Assembly: GCA_025403435.1 (NCBI GenBank)
Contig: CM046338.1
Location: 24,016,392-24,080,391, forward strand
Length of the DNA stretch: 64,000 nucleotides
Source: Artocarpus heterophyllus
Taxonomy: Eukaryota; Streptophyta; Magnoliopsida; Rosales; Moraceae
Direction of reading: 5' to 3'
Shown: in pieces, positions 11,746 through 22,467 of the stretch
Layout: every line of letters starts with the position of its first letter
How positions within the stretch are numbered: the stretch's first letter is position 1
Program-made: the position numbers and the translations under genes
Notes under the pieces: model-generated
What the model was told of the DNA's origin: nothing
Database searches by the model: none
What the model saw: the letters and a program-made list of their open reading frames with translations, nothing else

Positions 11746-12385
11746 GACGACAACTTGGGAAGTATCAAGATGAAAATTCTAGCGTTTCAAGGAAAAAGTG
11801 ACCCCGAAGCATACCTTGAGTGGGAAAAGAAGATGGAGTTGGTTTTTGATTGTCACAACTACTCCGAATTAAAGAAGGTAAAACTTGCTGCCATTGAGTT
11901 TACTAATTATGCTATTGTGTGGTGGGATCAGTTGCGCATCAATAGGAGGCGGAACGGGGATCGTCCTATTGAAACTTGGGATGAGATGAAGAGAGTGATG
12001 AGAAGACGATTTGTGCCAAGTCACTACGACCGGGATCCATACGTCAAAGTGCAAGGTCTCCATCAAGGTAACCGAAGCGTAGATGAATACTATAAAGAGA
12101 TGGAGATGGCTATGATTAGAGCCAATGTGGAAGAGGATTTGGAGGTGACAATGGCTAGATTTTTGAATGGGTTAAGCCGAGAGATTACCAACACGATCGA
12201 GATACACCATTATGTGGAGTTGGAGGATTTGGTGCATATGGCAATCAAGGTTAAGAGGCAATTCAAGAGAGGTGGTGCATGACCAAGACCAGCCCCACCA
12301 CATCCAAACACCGCTCCTTGGAGGACGAACTACCCAAAGAAAGAAGAAAGTCCGTCCACCTCTAAGGCTAAACCTAAGCCCAACT
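11746..12385 (+). pseudogene. CRM-C1 gag, capsid part
   Basis: Continues the gag from 4810-5138 after the B1 insert: LGSIKMKILAFQGKSDPEAY, AAIEFTNYAIVWWDQL, PIETWDEMKRVMRRRFVP, ANVEEDLEVTMARFLNGLS, DLVHMAIKVKRQFKRGGA. A stop follows GGA near 12281, then a degraded proline/serine-rich stretch. The zinc knuckle is lost in the deletion that joins gag to RT near 12388. Confidence 0.85.
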
Positions 12386-12387
12386 TA

Positions 12388-12419
12388 TCAAGAAGAACGT
12401 TGCATTCAAATGGGGTGAA
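12388..12419 (+). pseudogene. RT/RNase H scrap of CRM-C1
   Basis: CTTATCAAGAAGAACG... reads LIKKNVAFKWGE, the segment found as [18 protein letters not shown] in intact copies. It is joined on the left to gag (out of frame) and on the right directly to the LTR, showing two internal deletions. Confidence 0.75.
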
Positions 12420-13250
12420 GATGAGGACATCAAGGCTGCAAGGAATTTTCACGATCCAATTCGAGTTCCAATTAGTCTGGTGATGAGGGCTCGAGCTAAA
12501 AGATTCAAAGAAGAGTTGAATAACCTGGTCCGGAGAGTTCTACAACAAGAAAAGAGTGTGTTCACTACTGAGGGTGAACAAAGGCTAGTTTTACTCATTG
12601 AAGTAGAGCCGGAAGGGAGCCAATTAGCCGTACACGCACATTGAGTCCTTGCATGGCCAACTTGCATGTTCATTCCATACACGTACACATGTAGGAGTGG
12701 TGTGTCTAGCAAAGAATCAAGCCGAGATTCGAGATTCAAGATTCAAGACTTGAATTCCTTGTAATCTTATTTTAGTTTAAGTTTCAGTTTTAGAATTTGA
12801 AATTTAGAATCTTTGTTTAGACTTTATTATAGGGGTGAATAGGAGGAAGGAATCTTAAGTTAAATAATTCCATCCTAGGGCTTTATTGAGGCGTTTCTTT
12901 CATTAAGGGTAGATTAGGAATTTTACATTTACAAATAAACCCTATGTGATTTTTGGCCATATAAGGCCATCTTTCAGATAATGCAATTCAGTTTTGATGT
13001 TCATTCATATTGAAAGTTATTCTTCTTGAGTTCTTGAAGAAACTTTTCTGAACTTATCAAGGATTCCTTCTGGTGTTCAATTGACTTATCAAACGGACTT
13101 TTCCATACCCATTTGTGGTGTCTTCATCATAACAAAGTTCTTGCTTTGCTAAGGAACGAGTCACAGTTCCACTTAACTTGAGAGGTCTTGGGGTTCGAAA
13201 TTCTAGATTTGGTATCAAGTTTCGTCACGTGGTTGGCGTGGTTCGTATCA
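12420..13250 (+). repeat. 3' LTR of CRM-C1
   Basis: About 831 bp from GATGAGGACATCAAGG (first T of TGATGAGG missing because of the deletion junction) to TTCGTATCA, then TSD GGTTT. Codes for RARAKRFKEELNNL on the plus strand. The hairpin right arm is CCATTTG here, giving one mismatch. Confidence 0.88.
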
Positions 13251-13255
13251 GGTTT

Positions 13256-13457
13256 GGTATTTTACAAATTGTTATATTCCAAATATTCAAAATGACAATT
13301 AAAAAATTAGAAACAACTAGAAATCATTAAAATAATCAAATCAACTTTAAATTCAAAATTTTTACCAAATGATCAAATTAAGATTAAAATACTCATTATG
13401 GCACACTAATCCACCTTTTTACATTCTAATATCATTTAATACATTTTGGGGTGTTAC
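13256..13457 (-). mobile_element. 5' LTR of the Tekay-like element, first ~200 bp
   Basis: On the minus strand it starts TGTAACACCCCAAAATG, a start often seen in Tekay/Del LTRs, and is continuous with 3179 and below once CRM-C1 is removed. AT-rich; no coding potential. Confidence 0.6.
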
Positions 13458-13461
13458 ATGG

Positions 13462-15192
13462 CGCCCACCTGTCGATACAAAATAGGAAGGTTTCCCAAAA
13501 CTACAAATCTGACAAATTGGTCCCTCAATTTACTGGAATCATGTACCATCATCAATGTGAATCTTCTAGAACCTTAATCATTGTGACTTGGCTGTCTTGA
13601 GACTAATTTAGGCCTATGCTGGGGCTCCATTTATGTGACACATCGTAAACTTGTTGAATGAGCCCGTTCAATGCTTCCTTGAAACGCTTGGCCTTAAATC
13701 TTGTGATTGGACCACTTGAATGGCTTAATTGATCACGAACATGACTCCTAACTTGTGCAGCTCTGTTACTTGCATCACATCATCCCTCGGAAGGAGTTTA
13801 GAACACCTTTGTTTAGGGAAACGTTCCTTTCTCATATGCAGCCACACCCAATCTCCTGGTTCAAACACCCCCTGCTTGCAGTCCTTACTGGCTTGTCTTG
13901 CATATCGCTTGATACGATTCTCTATGTTCTATCTTGCCTTCTCGTGAATTTGCCTAACAAAATCAGCTTTCTTCTTGCCATCTAAGTTAACTCGTTCATT
14001 CAAAGGTAAAGGAGTTAAATCCAAAGGAGTCAATGGATTAAAACCATAAACAACTTCAAACGATGAAAAAATAGTTGCAGAATGAACACATCTATTATAA
14101 GGAAATTCAACATGCGGCAAATAATCTTCCCAAGTTTTTAAATTCTTTTGAATGACAGCACATAATAGAGTAGGTAAAGTCTTGTTCACTACTTCAGTTT
14201 GACCATCAGTCTACGGATGACAAGTAGTAGAAAATAATAACTTAGTCGCCAACTTTGCACACAAGGCCTTCCAAAAGTAACTCAAGAACTTTGCATCTCT
14301 GTCAGAAATAATACTCCTAGGCTTGCCATGCAACCTAACAATCTCCTTGAAAAACAAATCGACTATATGTGATGCATCATCGGTTTTATGACATGCAATG
14401 AAGTGTACCATCTTAGAAAACCTATCAACTACCATGAATACAGAATCTCTCCCCCTCTTAGTCCTAGGTATCCCCAACACAAAATCCATAGAGATGTCAA
14501 CCCAAGGCTCTCTAGGAATAGGAAGTGGCGTATATAACCCATGTGGTTGCAGCCTAGACTTAGCTTGTCTACATGTAATGCATCTCCCACAAATCCTCTC
14601 AACATCATGCTTCATATGTGGCCAAAAGAAATGCTCATGCAAAACACCTAAAGCCTTAGCTGCACCAAAGTGACCGATCAAACCACCGCCATGTGCTTCT
14701 CTAACTAACAGCTCATGCAAAGAAGAATGAGGAATGCAAAGTTTATTTTCTTGAAAGAAGAAACCCTCATGTAAGCAGTATTTCCCACATTTCCCCTTTG
14801 TGCAATCTTTAAACACAACACCAAAATCAGAATCCAATGCATACAATTCTTTAATGTACTCAAATCCAAGCAACTTAGCATCAAGGGTTGAAAGTAAGGC
14901 ATACCTGCGAGATAGCGCATCGACAACTACATTTTCCTTATCTTGCTTGTATTTGATCACATATGGGAATGTCTCAATGAATTCAACCAACTTGGCATGG
15001 CGTTTATTCAGTTTGTGCTGATTTGGGCCTATGCCAGGGCTCAACGTATGTGACACATTGCAAACTTGTTGAATGAGCCCGTTCAATGCCTCCTTGAAAT
15101 GCTTGGCCTTAAATCTTGTGATTGGACCACTTGAACGGCTTAATGGATCACAAACAAGACTCTTAACTTGTGCAGCTCCATTGCTTGCATCA
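13462..15192 (-). mobile_element. CRM-D remnant, truncated at both LTRs
   Basis: Minus order: 172 bp of 5' LTR (15192-15021, TGATGCAAG start, coding [19 protein letters not shown]), an abrupt join to RNase H at [10 protein letters not shown], integrase, then a join after SKLLPR to the 3' LTR start (13777). The 3' LTR is cut at about 13460 where the Tekay-like element begins. Gag, protease and RT are missing. This is the only CRM-D copy here. Confidence 0.82.
13778..15020 (-). pseudogene. CRM-D RNase H end and integrase
   Basis: The 14211-15086 frame covers the RNase H tail ([19 protein letters not shown]), zinc region ([29 protein letters not shown]) and core residues [11 protein letters not shown] and [14 protein letters not shown] replaces CAG in HPQTDG near 14213; 13929-14189 continues with [14 protein letters not shown]. 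Sequence differs from A and B (for example [17 protein letters not shown]), so it is a separate family. Confidence 0.85.
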
Positions 15193-15726
15193 CTATTTTC
15201 TAAACTTTAATAGTTTTTCACCAAAACTAAACCAAAATTTATAAATCTCTTTCAAATACACTCAAATATTAGATAACATGATTCCCTACAAAATTCCTAA
15301 CTTGTTAAAACCCTAATTGAGTCTGTAAAATTGAATACTAAAGAGGTCACTTATTTAGGGTTTCAAGGTAAACTAACCAATAAAATAAATATTATCCTCT
15401 TATAAGAGACCATGTATTATTCTTAATAACATTCTATGAGATTCTTTACTTGTCATAAAGTCTCCTTTAACCATTATTTCGAACACAAACATAATTTCAC
15501 TTCACATAAAATGGCATTTTCAGTGTAAATATCCTTAAAACCATCATTAAACTCTACTTTCAACTCATCCATTATAATTCTATATCTAGAACCATTAGAA
15601 TTTACTTTTTCATTTTTCTAAACTGTATCCATCCTTAGGAAATCCTAAGTCACTAAGCTATATATTCAAATGACATTGTACAAAACGTAGTTTTGAAAAT
15701 AATATACATTATTAATATAATCAAAC
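15193..15726 (-). mobile_element. LTR piece of a second Tekay-like element
   Basis: AT-rich non-coding DNA. It joins 23646-23736 when CRM-B2 is removed (CAAAC target), which places it inside the 3' LTR following a chromodomain (see 23736-24010). No ORF or RNA gene seen. Confidence 0.5.
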
Positions 15727-16504
15727 TGATAAGAACCTCGCCAATATACTGACGAAACCCGTTATCAATAAGAAGGAACCAAGACCGTTTCTACTTAGAT
15801 TTGGATGGAAGTCACCGTGACTCGTTGCTTATATCGAAGCAAGAACCTTGGTATATCGAAGACGCCACAATCAAGGATGGAAGCTTGATTGATAAGTCAG
15901 GTTTGAATGCCCGGATTGATCCAATGAGTTTGTGTAGTTCGTCAAAAAACCAAAGAAAGAATTTTCTCTCTCAGAAAAATAAACATTCATTGATTCTCCA
16001 TTAACCTTGGGAACGCCTATTTATAGGCCAAAATTACAAAGTGTTGCCCAAAAAGAAAAGTTGACAAATTCAAACATAATTACTAAGCCTAAAATAAAAA
16101 CCAAAAGAAAGGAAAGTTATAATGGCTGATTTTCAGCTATTTACACGCCCAACAATAAAAGGAAAGTGAAATTAATCCTCGTCAACAATTTGCATAAATG
16201 ATCAGCAAAATAGGAAAGTTTCCGAAAGTCTTCCATTGACTTGAATTTGCAAAATTTGAGCTGATTTCAATCAGGCTTGACTCATCCGGATTCTTCTAGA
16301 ACTTGGATCAAATTGAAGCACCGTTGTGGTTGACGTGGGCCTGGGTCAATGGGCTTGCATAAATTTTCTTGATTCCAGATTTCGTGAATCAGCCCATTTA
16401 GTGCTTCCTTGAATTTCTTAGCTCGGGCTCTTGTGACTGGTCCAACAGGAATTTGTATTGGGTCAACCACCTTCCATGCATTTGAGCTCCCTAAGTCTCC
16501 ATCA
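15727..16504 (-). repeat. 3' LTR of CRM-B2
   Basis: TGATAAGAACCTCGCC...TCTCCATCA on the plus strand, then the polypurine tract complement TTCCCCTCCTCTTG at 16505-16518. The pol frame 16282-16563 crosses from the internal region into this LTR (SNAWKVVDPIQIPVGPVTRA), showing directly that the polyprotein C-terminus is LTR-encoded. Confidence 0.93.
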
Positions 16505-19500
16505 TTCCCCTCCTCTTGAAAAGGATTTGTCCTCAAATCAGACTCTGCATCAAAAGGACTCAAATCAGAAACATTGAAGGTAGCACTAAATTATACTCAC
16601 CTTGCAAATCCAACTTGTAAGCATTGTCATTAATTCTTTCAAGGACTTGAAATGGACCATCTCCCCGTGGTAACAACTTTGACTTTCTTTGTTCTAGAAA
16701 ACGCTCCTTTCTAAAGTGCAACCACACCCAGTCTCCAGGTTCAAAAATCAGCTTGCGTCGCCCCTTGTTGGCTTGCTTTGCATATTGTTCCGTTCTTCAC
16801 TCTATGTTGAGTCTTGCTTTCTCATGAATCTGTTTAACAAAGTCAGCCTTCCTTTTGCCATCTAAATTAACACACTCAGAAACAGGTAGTGGTGATAAAT
16901 CCAGTGGTGATAAAGGATTAAGACCATAAACAATTTCAAAAGGTGAATGCTTAGTAGCAGAATGGACAGAGCGATTATATGCAAACTCAACATGCGGTAA
17001 ACAGTCTTCCCATGATTTAATGTTCTTACTGATGATTGCTCTTAATAAGGTTGACAAAGTCCTATTTATTACCTCAGGTTGACCATCAGTTTGTGGGTGG
17101 CAAGTAGTAGAAAACAACAGCTTAGTACCTAACTTACTCCACAAAGTCTTCCAAAAGTAGCTCAAGAACTTAGCATCTTTATCTGAAACAATTGTCCTAG
17201 GCAAGCCATGTATTCTCACAATCTCCCTAAAGAACAATTCAGCAACATGCGATGCATCATCAGTTTTATGACAGGGAATAAAATGTGCCATCTTAGAAAA
17301 CCGATCTACAACCACAAACACACTATCCTTCCCACGTTTGGTCCTAGGTAAACCTAACACAAAGTCCATTGAAATGTCAGTCCAAGGCTCACTAGGAATT
17401 GGCAAAGGTGTGTATAAACCATGGGGTTGTGCTCTCGATTTAGCTTGCCTACATGTGACACATCTTGATGAGGACATCGTTAGCACAAGCAAGAGCACGT
17501 GAGAGACTTATTCAAATCCAATTCAAGTTCCCATTGATCCGGTTACGAGAGCTCGTGCGAAGAAGTTTAAAGAAACGCTTATTGGGCTGATTCAAGCAAC
17601 TTGGGCTCAAGCCATTGCATGGAGGCCCATTGAGGGAATTGCATGCGAAAATCAGACCAACAAATGCGTGATTCAAGCTCTAGAAGGGATTGAGTAATTT
17701 CCATTTCAGTTACCTTCCCATTTTGAGGCGACACATGGCGAGAAGAATCAGCTTATTTACCTTTTAATGTCTAGTTTCCTTTTTGCGTTTGTGTTGTTTC
17801 TATTATTGTAAGGCTTTTAAGCCATTAAGGGAACTTTCCTTATTTAGTTTAGATTTGACATTTGGTAAATGATTTTCCCGAAATTCCATGGGAATTAGGG
17901 GCTGAAAATTCACATAGGAACCCCTATATATTGTAACGAATTTCAATCAATTGAACAAGTAATAACACATAATTTTGAGGTTTAATTCTCTTTAGTTCCT
18001 AAACGAACTATTCGAACTTATCAGAAATTTCCGTGGCGTTCATAGACTTATCAATCAGTCCATCCATAGCTGATTGTGGCGTCCTCACATACCAAGACTT
18101 ATCAATCGGTCTCTCCATAGCTGATTGTGGCATCCTCACTTACCAAGGTTCGAGCTTCTTGTTGGGCATCGGGTCGCGGTTCCAATCAAAACCGGTTAGA
18201 AATTTGATCTTGGAAACCAACTTCGGTTAGGGTCACGTCAGTTCTTGGCGTGGTTCGTATCACATCTACTACATATCCTTTCAACATCCCTTTTCATGTG
18301 TGGCCAAAAGAAGTGTTCTTGTAAAACAGCTAAAGTTTTAGCAATTCCAAAATGTCCCATCAATCCGCCACCATGGGATTCCCTTACTAACAAATCTCTC
18401 AAAGAACAATTAGGCACACAAAGTTTATTCTTTTGAAACAAAAATCCATCATGCCTATAAAATTTACCCATTGCGTTTTTCTCACAAGCTCGATACTCCT
18501 CACTAAAATCTTGGTCTAAAGGGTATAAATCCTTAATATGCTCAAAACCAAGCAGTTTAGCGTCAAGGATAGAAAGTAATCCATACCTGTGAGAAAGTGC
18601 ATCCGCAACAACATTCTCCTTACCTTGCTTGTATCGAATGACATAAGGAAATGTCTCGATGAATTCCACCCAGCGGGCATGCCTCTTGTTTAACTTTTGT
18701 TGTCCCTTCAGATGTTTCAATGACTCGTGATCAGTGTGAATCACGAATTCCTTGGGCCATAGGTAGTGTTGCCAAGTCTTTAATGCTCGAACCAACGCGT
18801 ACAACTCCTTGTCATAAGTAGGGTAATTTAGTGTTGACCCACTCAATTTTTCACTGAATTACGCAATTGGTCATCCTCCTTGCATCAGCACGGCACCTAT
18901 ACCTACACCAGAAGCATCACATTCAATTTCAAATGTTTTAGAAAAATCAGGTAAAGCAAGTAAAGGAGCATGAGTAAGCTTATGCTTAATAAGCCGAAAC
19001 GCCTTCTCGTGTTCTTCTCCCCACTTAAACCCAACATTCTTCTTGATTACTTCTGTGAGTGGTGCAGCCAAAGTACTGAAATCCCTTACAAACCGCCGGT
19101 AAAAGCTAGCAAGTCCATGAAAACTCCATACTTCTCCAACGCTTGTGGGACTTGGCCATTCTTGGATAGCCCTAACCTTTTCTTCGTCGACCTGTATACC
19201 TTGAGCACTAACAACAAAACCAAGAAAAACAAGCTTATCCGTGCAAAAGGTACACTTCTTAAGATTAGCATACAACTTTTCCTTCCGTAAAACATCAAAA
19301 ACAAGTTTCAAATGTTCAATATGATCATCCAAATTGCTGCTATAGATCAGGATATCATCAAAATAAACAACAACAAATTTCCCAATGAAAGCTCGCAAAA
19401 CATGGTTCATTAAACGCATAAATGTGCTAGGAACCGAAAGGCATTACCAACCACTCATACAAACCTTGTTTTGTTTTGAAAGCCGTCTTCCACTCGTCTC

Positions 19501-20262
19501 CTTCTTTCATGCGAATTTGATGATATCCACTCTTCATATCAATTTTAGAAAATACACAAGCACCATGCAATTCATCTAACATGTCATCCAAGCGAGGAAT
19601 GGGATGTCGATACTTTACCGTGATGTTGTTGATGGCTCGACAATCAACACACATCCTCCAAGTCCCATCTTTCTTAGGCACAAGTAAAACCGGTACGGCG
19701 CACGGGCTCATGCTTTCTCTCACGTGTCCCTTCTCCATCAACTCACTTACCTGCCGTTGGAGTTCCTTTGTCTCCTCGGGATTACTTCTATAGGCTGGTC
19801 GGTTTGGAATTGTAGCTCCAGGTATGAAGTCGATTTGATGTTCAATCCCGTGGATTGGAGGTAAACCTTGCGGTGTTTCCTCGGGAAAGATATCCTCATA
19901 CTGCAAAAGAGAAACAACAGAACTATGCAAGGTGGAATCAAGATCGTCAGTGTTTAATAACGCCTCCTTGTACATGAGTAAAATCATCGGCTGATTAGAA
20001 AACAAAGCTCTTCTCACATCACTCTCTCTTGCATAAAAGTTTGTTTTTCTCTCTAATTTTACCTCTTTGGCCAAATCTTCTTTTCTACTGGCTCTCTCAA
20101 TGTTCTCTCCTTTTTTCTCCTTTTTCTCAGCCCCTCTATCTTTTTTCCCTCTCTGGCCGAACTCTCTCTCTACACTCCAACACTCATTATTTTCACTCCC
20201 TTTATCTCTCTTTTTCTCATTCTCTCCTTTTTGTTCACTCTCCTTTTGTAACCAAACTTGAT
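16282..20262 (-). pseudogene. CRM-B2 pol
   Basis: Open pieces in order on the minus strand: 19427-20074 (RT N-half, from [20 protein letters not shown]), 18871-19419 (RT C-half with YFDDILIYS and RNase H start), 18238-18846 (RNase H end, integrase zinc arm), then after the solo LTR 16797-17498 (integrase core [36 protein letters not shown]) and 16282-16563 (C-terminus). A deletion of about 11 bp at 19432 shifts frame just after the RT MPFG motif. Q-to-P at TDGQPE adjoins the catalytic E. Not functional. Confidence 0.9.
17466..18262 (+). mobile_element. Solo LTR of CRM-A (solo A2) inside CRM-B2 integrase
   Basis: 797 bp, TGATGAGGACATCG...TTCGTATCA, with perfect TSD CATCT (17461-17465 and 18263-18267). 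Opposite in orientation to B2. Splits the integrase zinc motif between CSR and CVTC. Carries two 51-bp hairpin units. Confidence 0.94.
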
Positions 20263-21886
20263 CTTAATGAACCTGTTTTGGTGTCATTGGTACAAGAGTG
20301 AATGGTCTCTGGTTGTGCACAAGAGAATATTTATTGGTGTAGCCATCATGTTTGACTCGACGATCAAATTGCCATGGTCGACCTAGTAACAACTGCCCGG
20401 CTTCCATTGGAACTACATCGCACAAAACTTCATCTTCATATCTACTAATGCGAAATGAAATTAATGCCTGTTTAGTTACCTTCGCTTCACCACTATTATT
20501 CAACCATTGCAACTTGTAAGGTCGAGGATGTTTGGTCGTTGGCAGCCCTAATTTGTCAACCATAGTACTGCTAGCATCGTTCGTACAACTCCCTCCATCT
20601 ATTATCACACTACATACCTTGTTCTGCACGTGGCACCTAGTATGAAAAATGTTCTCACGTTGCTCTTCTTCTTCCTCTTTGGCTTGCACACTAAGGGCTC
20701 ATCGAGTGACCAACAATTCACCTTGGACAGCACACTCCTCCTCATCCACATCCTCCAATGGTGGCATGGAGTCCTCGTCCGATTCGTCATCCGTAACAAC
20801 CTCTCCGTCGTCCCGTAACACCATCACCCTTTTGTTTGGACATTGGCTTGAGATGTGACCCCTGCCTTGGCATTTGAAACATTTAATATCATGGTTTCGA
20901 GAAGTGGATGAATCATATTTACCTTGGTTTGAAGGGCTAGCCGTGGCTGGTTTTGGCTCAAACTTTGGCCTAGCAACCGATTTCTCTTCTCTCTTCCCAT
21001 AATTCGGCTTCCATGAAGAAGGTGTCGAACTCACATTCGCACGTGAGCTACCCCTCCTCTTGAGCTGCTGCTCTACTGTGATGGCCATGTGCAACATGTC
21101 TTCTAACTCTACATAGTGTTGCATCTCCACCCTATCTTGAATATCCGGATTTATCCCTTGCAAAAATCTTGCCATGGTTGCTTCTCGATCTTCTTCAACA
21201 TTGGCTCGTATCATGGCTATTTCCATTTCTTGATAATATTCCTCCACACTCCTGTTTCCTTGTCTAAGTCCTTGCAACTTTTTTTACAATTCCCGATAGT
21301 AATGGTTGGGTACAAATCGCTTTCTCATCACCGTTTTCATCTCCTCCCATGTCTCAATCGGGTGTTCTCGGTTCCGTCGCCTATTCATTACCAACTGATC
21401 CCACCATACAACCGCATAATCAGAGAACTCAATTGCAGCAAGCTTAACTTTCTTTAACTCTAAATAGTTATGGCAATCAAACACTAGCTCCACTTTCTTC
21501 TCCCACTCTAGGTAAGCTCCGGGGTCATTTTTCCCTTGGAATGGCGGAATCTTCATTTTAATACCTCCCATATTATTGTCTTCCCGGTTCCTAGCTTCTC
21601 TATTCCCATTTCCACGCCTAAATCTGCCCCTATTTATCGGTGGTTCCTCCAACTCTTCTAATTCATCTTCCTCCGAAAGATCACATCCACCCCTCCGCCT
21701 ATTTTGTATGTTTTGTGGCTGCCTATTGCGTGTTCTGGCATCAACCTCATCTAATCTCTCATGAATGGGCTCTAGCGCTTGCATCAACAACCGTTCCATT
21801 TGCCTCATTAATGCTTGCAACTGAAGATTGGGAACGTTTTGTTGTGGAAGATCATCTTCGGCTTCTCTTTCTTGATTCGGATTCAT
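20263..21886 (-). pseudogene. CRM-B2 gag and protease
   Basis: ATG at 21886 opens MNPNQEREAEDDLPQQNVP. 21284-21886 covers the N-terminal helix and capsid; 20699-21277 covers capsid end and the zinc knuckle CFKCQGRGHISSQCPNKR; 20264-20689 covers protease ([13 protein letters not shown]) and [12 protein letters not shown]. Breaks: near 21280 (TAG before LYKKLQ) and near 20694. The protease active site is D-G-G rather than D-S/T-G, as in all CRM copies here. Confidence 0.9.
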
Positions 21887-22467
21887 TTTTTTTTTTTACC
21901 TGCAAAACAACGTTAGATAATAAAGGACCTTACTTCTCTCCCTCACGTGTTTCACTCTATCACTTGGTCACTCAGTTCACTCGTGTTTCACTCAAATAAT
22001 TGGCTTTTACCCTCAAATGTTCTCACCACTCTTGCCTTTTTTTTTTTTAAACTCACTTATTCTCTCTTTCAGTTCTTTTGGAATTACACAAACAACAATA
22101 AGATCTATCCGGCAACAAATTTAGCAACACATTTTGATACGCAGTTCAGAATGAAGCAAATTTTTTTGCACTATGAGGTGAGGTCAAATTCGGACACCTG
22201 GACACTCAAACAATGGAAAGGAAATAAAAAAAATTTAAGGAAGGTCTCCAGACTTTTTTTTTTTTTTTTTTCAGATCCTCTTGATTTTTCTTTTCTTTTC
22301 TTTTCTTTTCCTTTTTTTTTTTCTTTTCGGATCTTTTTTTTTTTAAGACTCTAAATTCGACTATTTTTTTTTTAAAAAAAATAGAATGGAACCTAAGTTA
22401 TAAATTAGAATTTAGAAACAAAGAAGGATAGACAAACCTGAGGCTAGAACCTGGCTCTGATACCAAA
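21887..22467 (-). other. CRM-B2 leader and primer-binding site
   Basis: Primer site TGGTATCAGAGCC at 22453-22465. GA-rich tract at about 22375-22240 followed by AGTCTGGAGACC. Just before the ATG, minus-strand CTAAC...TTTTGCAG resembles a branch point and 3' splice site. No other gene. Confidence 0.85.

Larger units (their letters stand above)
3185..13250 (+). mobile_element. CRM-C1, deleted CRM-family retrotransposon with nested CRM-B1
   Basis: Two LTR-C copies (3185-4002 and 12420-13250) lie in plus orientation with a perfect TSD GGTTT outside them (3180-3184 and 13251-13255). Without B1 only ~3.5 kb remains: LTR, leader, gag, a ~30-bp scrap of the RT/RNase H junction, LTR. Protease, most of RT and all of integrase are deleted, so it is non-autonomous. 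It is inserted in the 5' LTR of the Tekay-like element. Confidence 0.9.
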
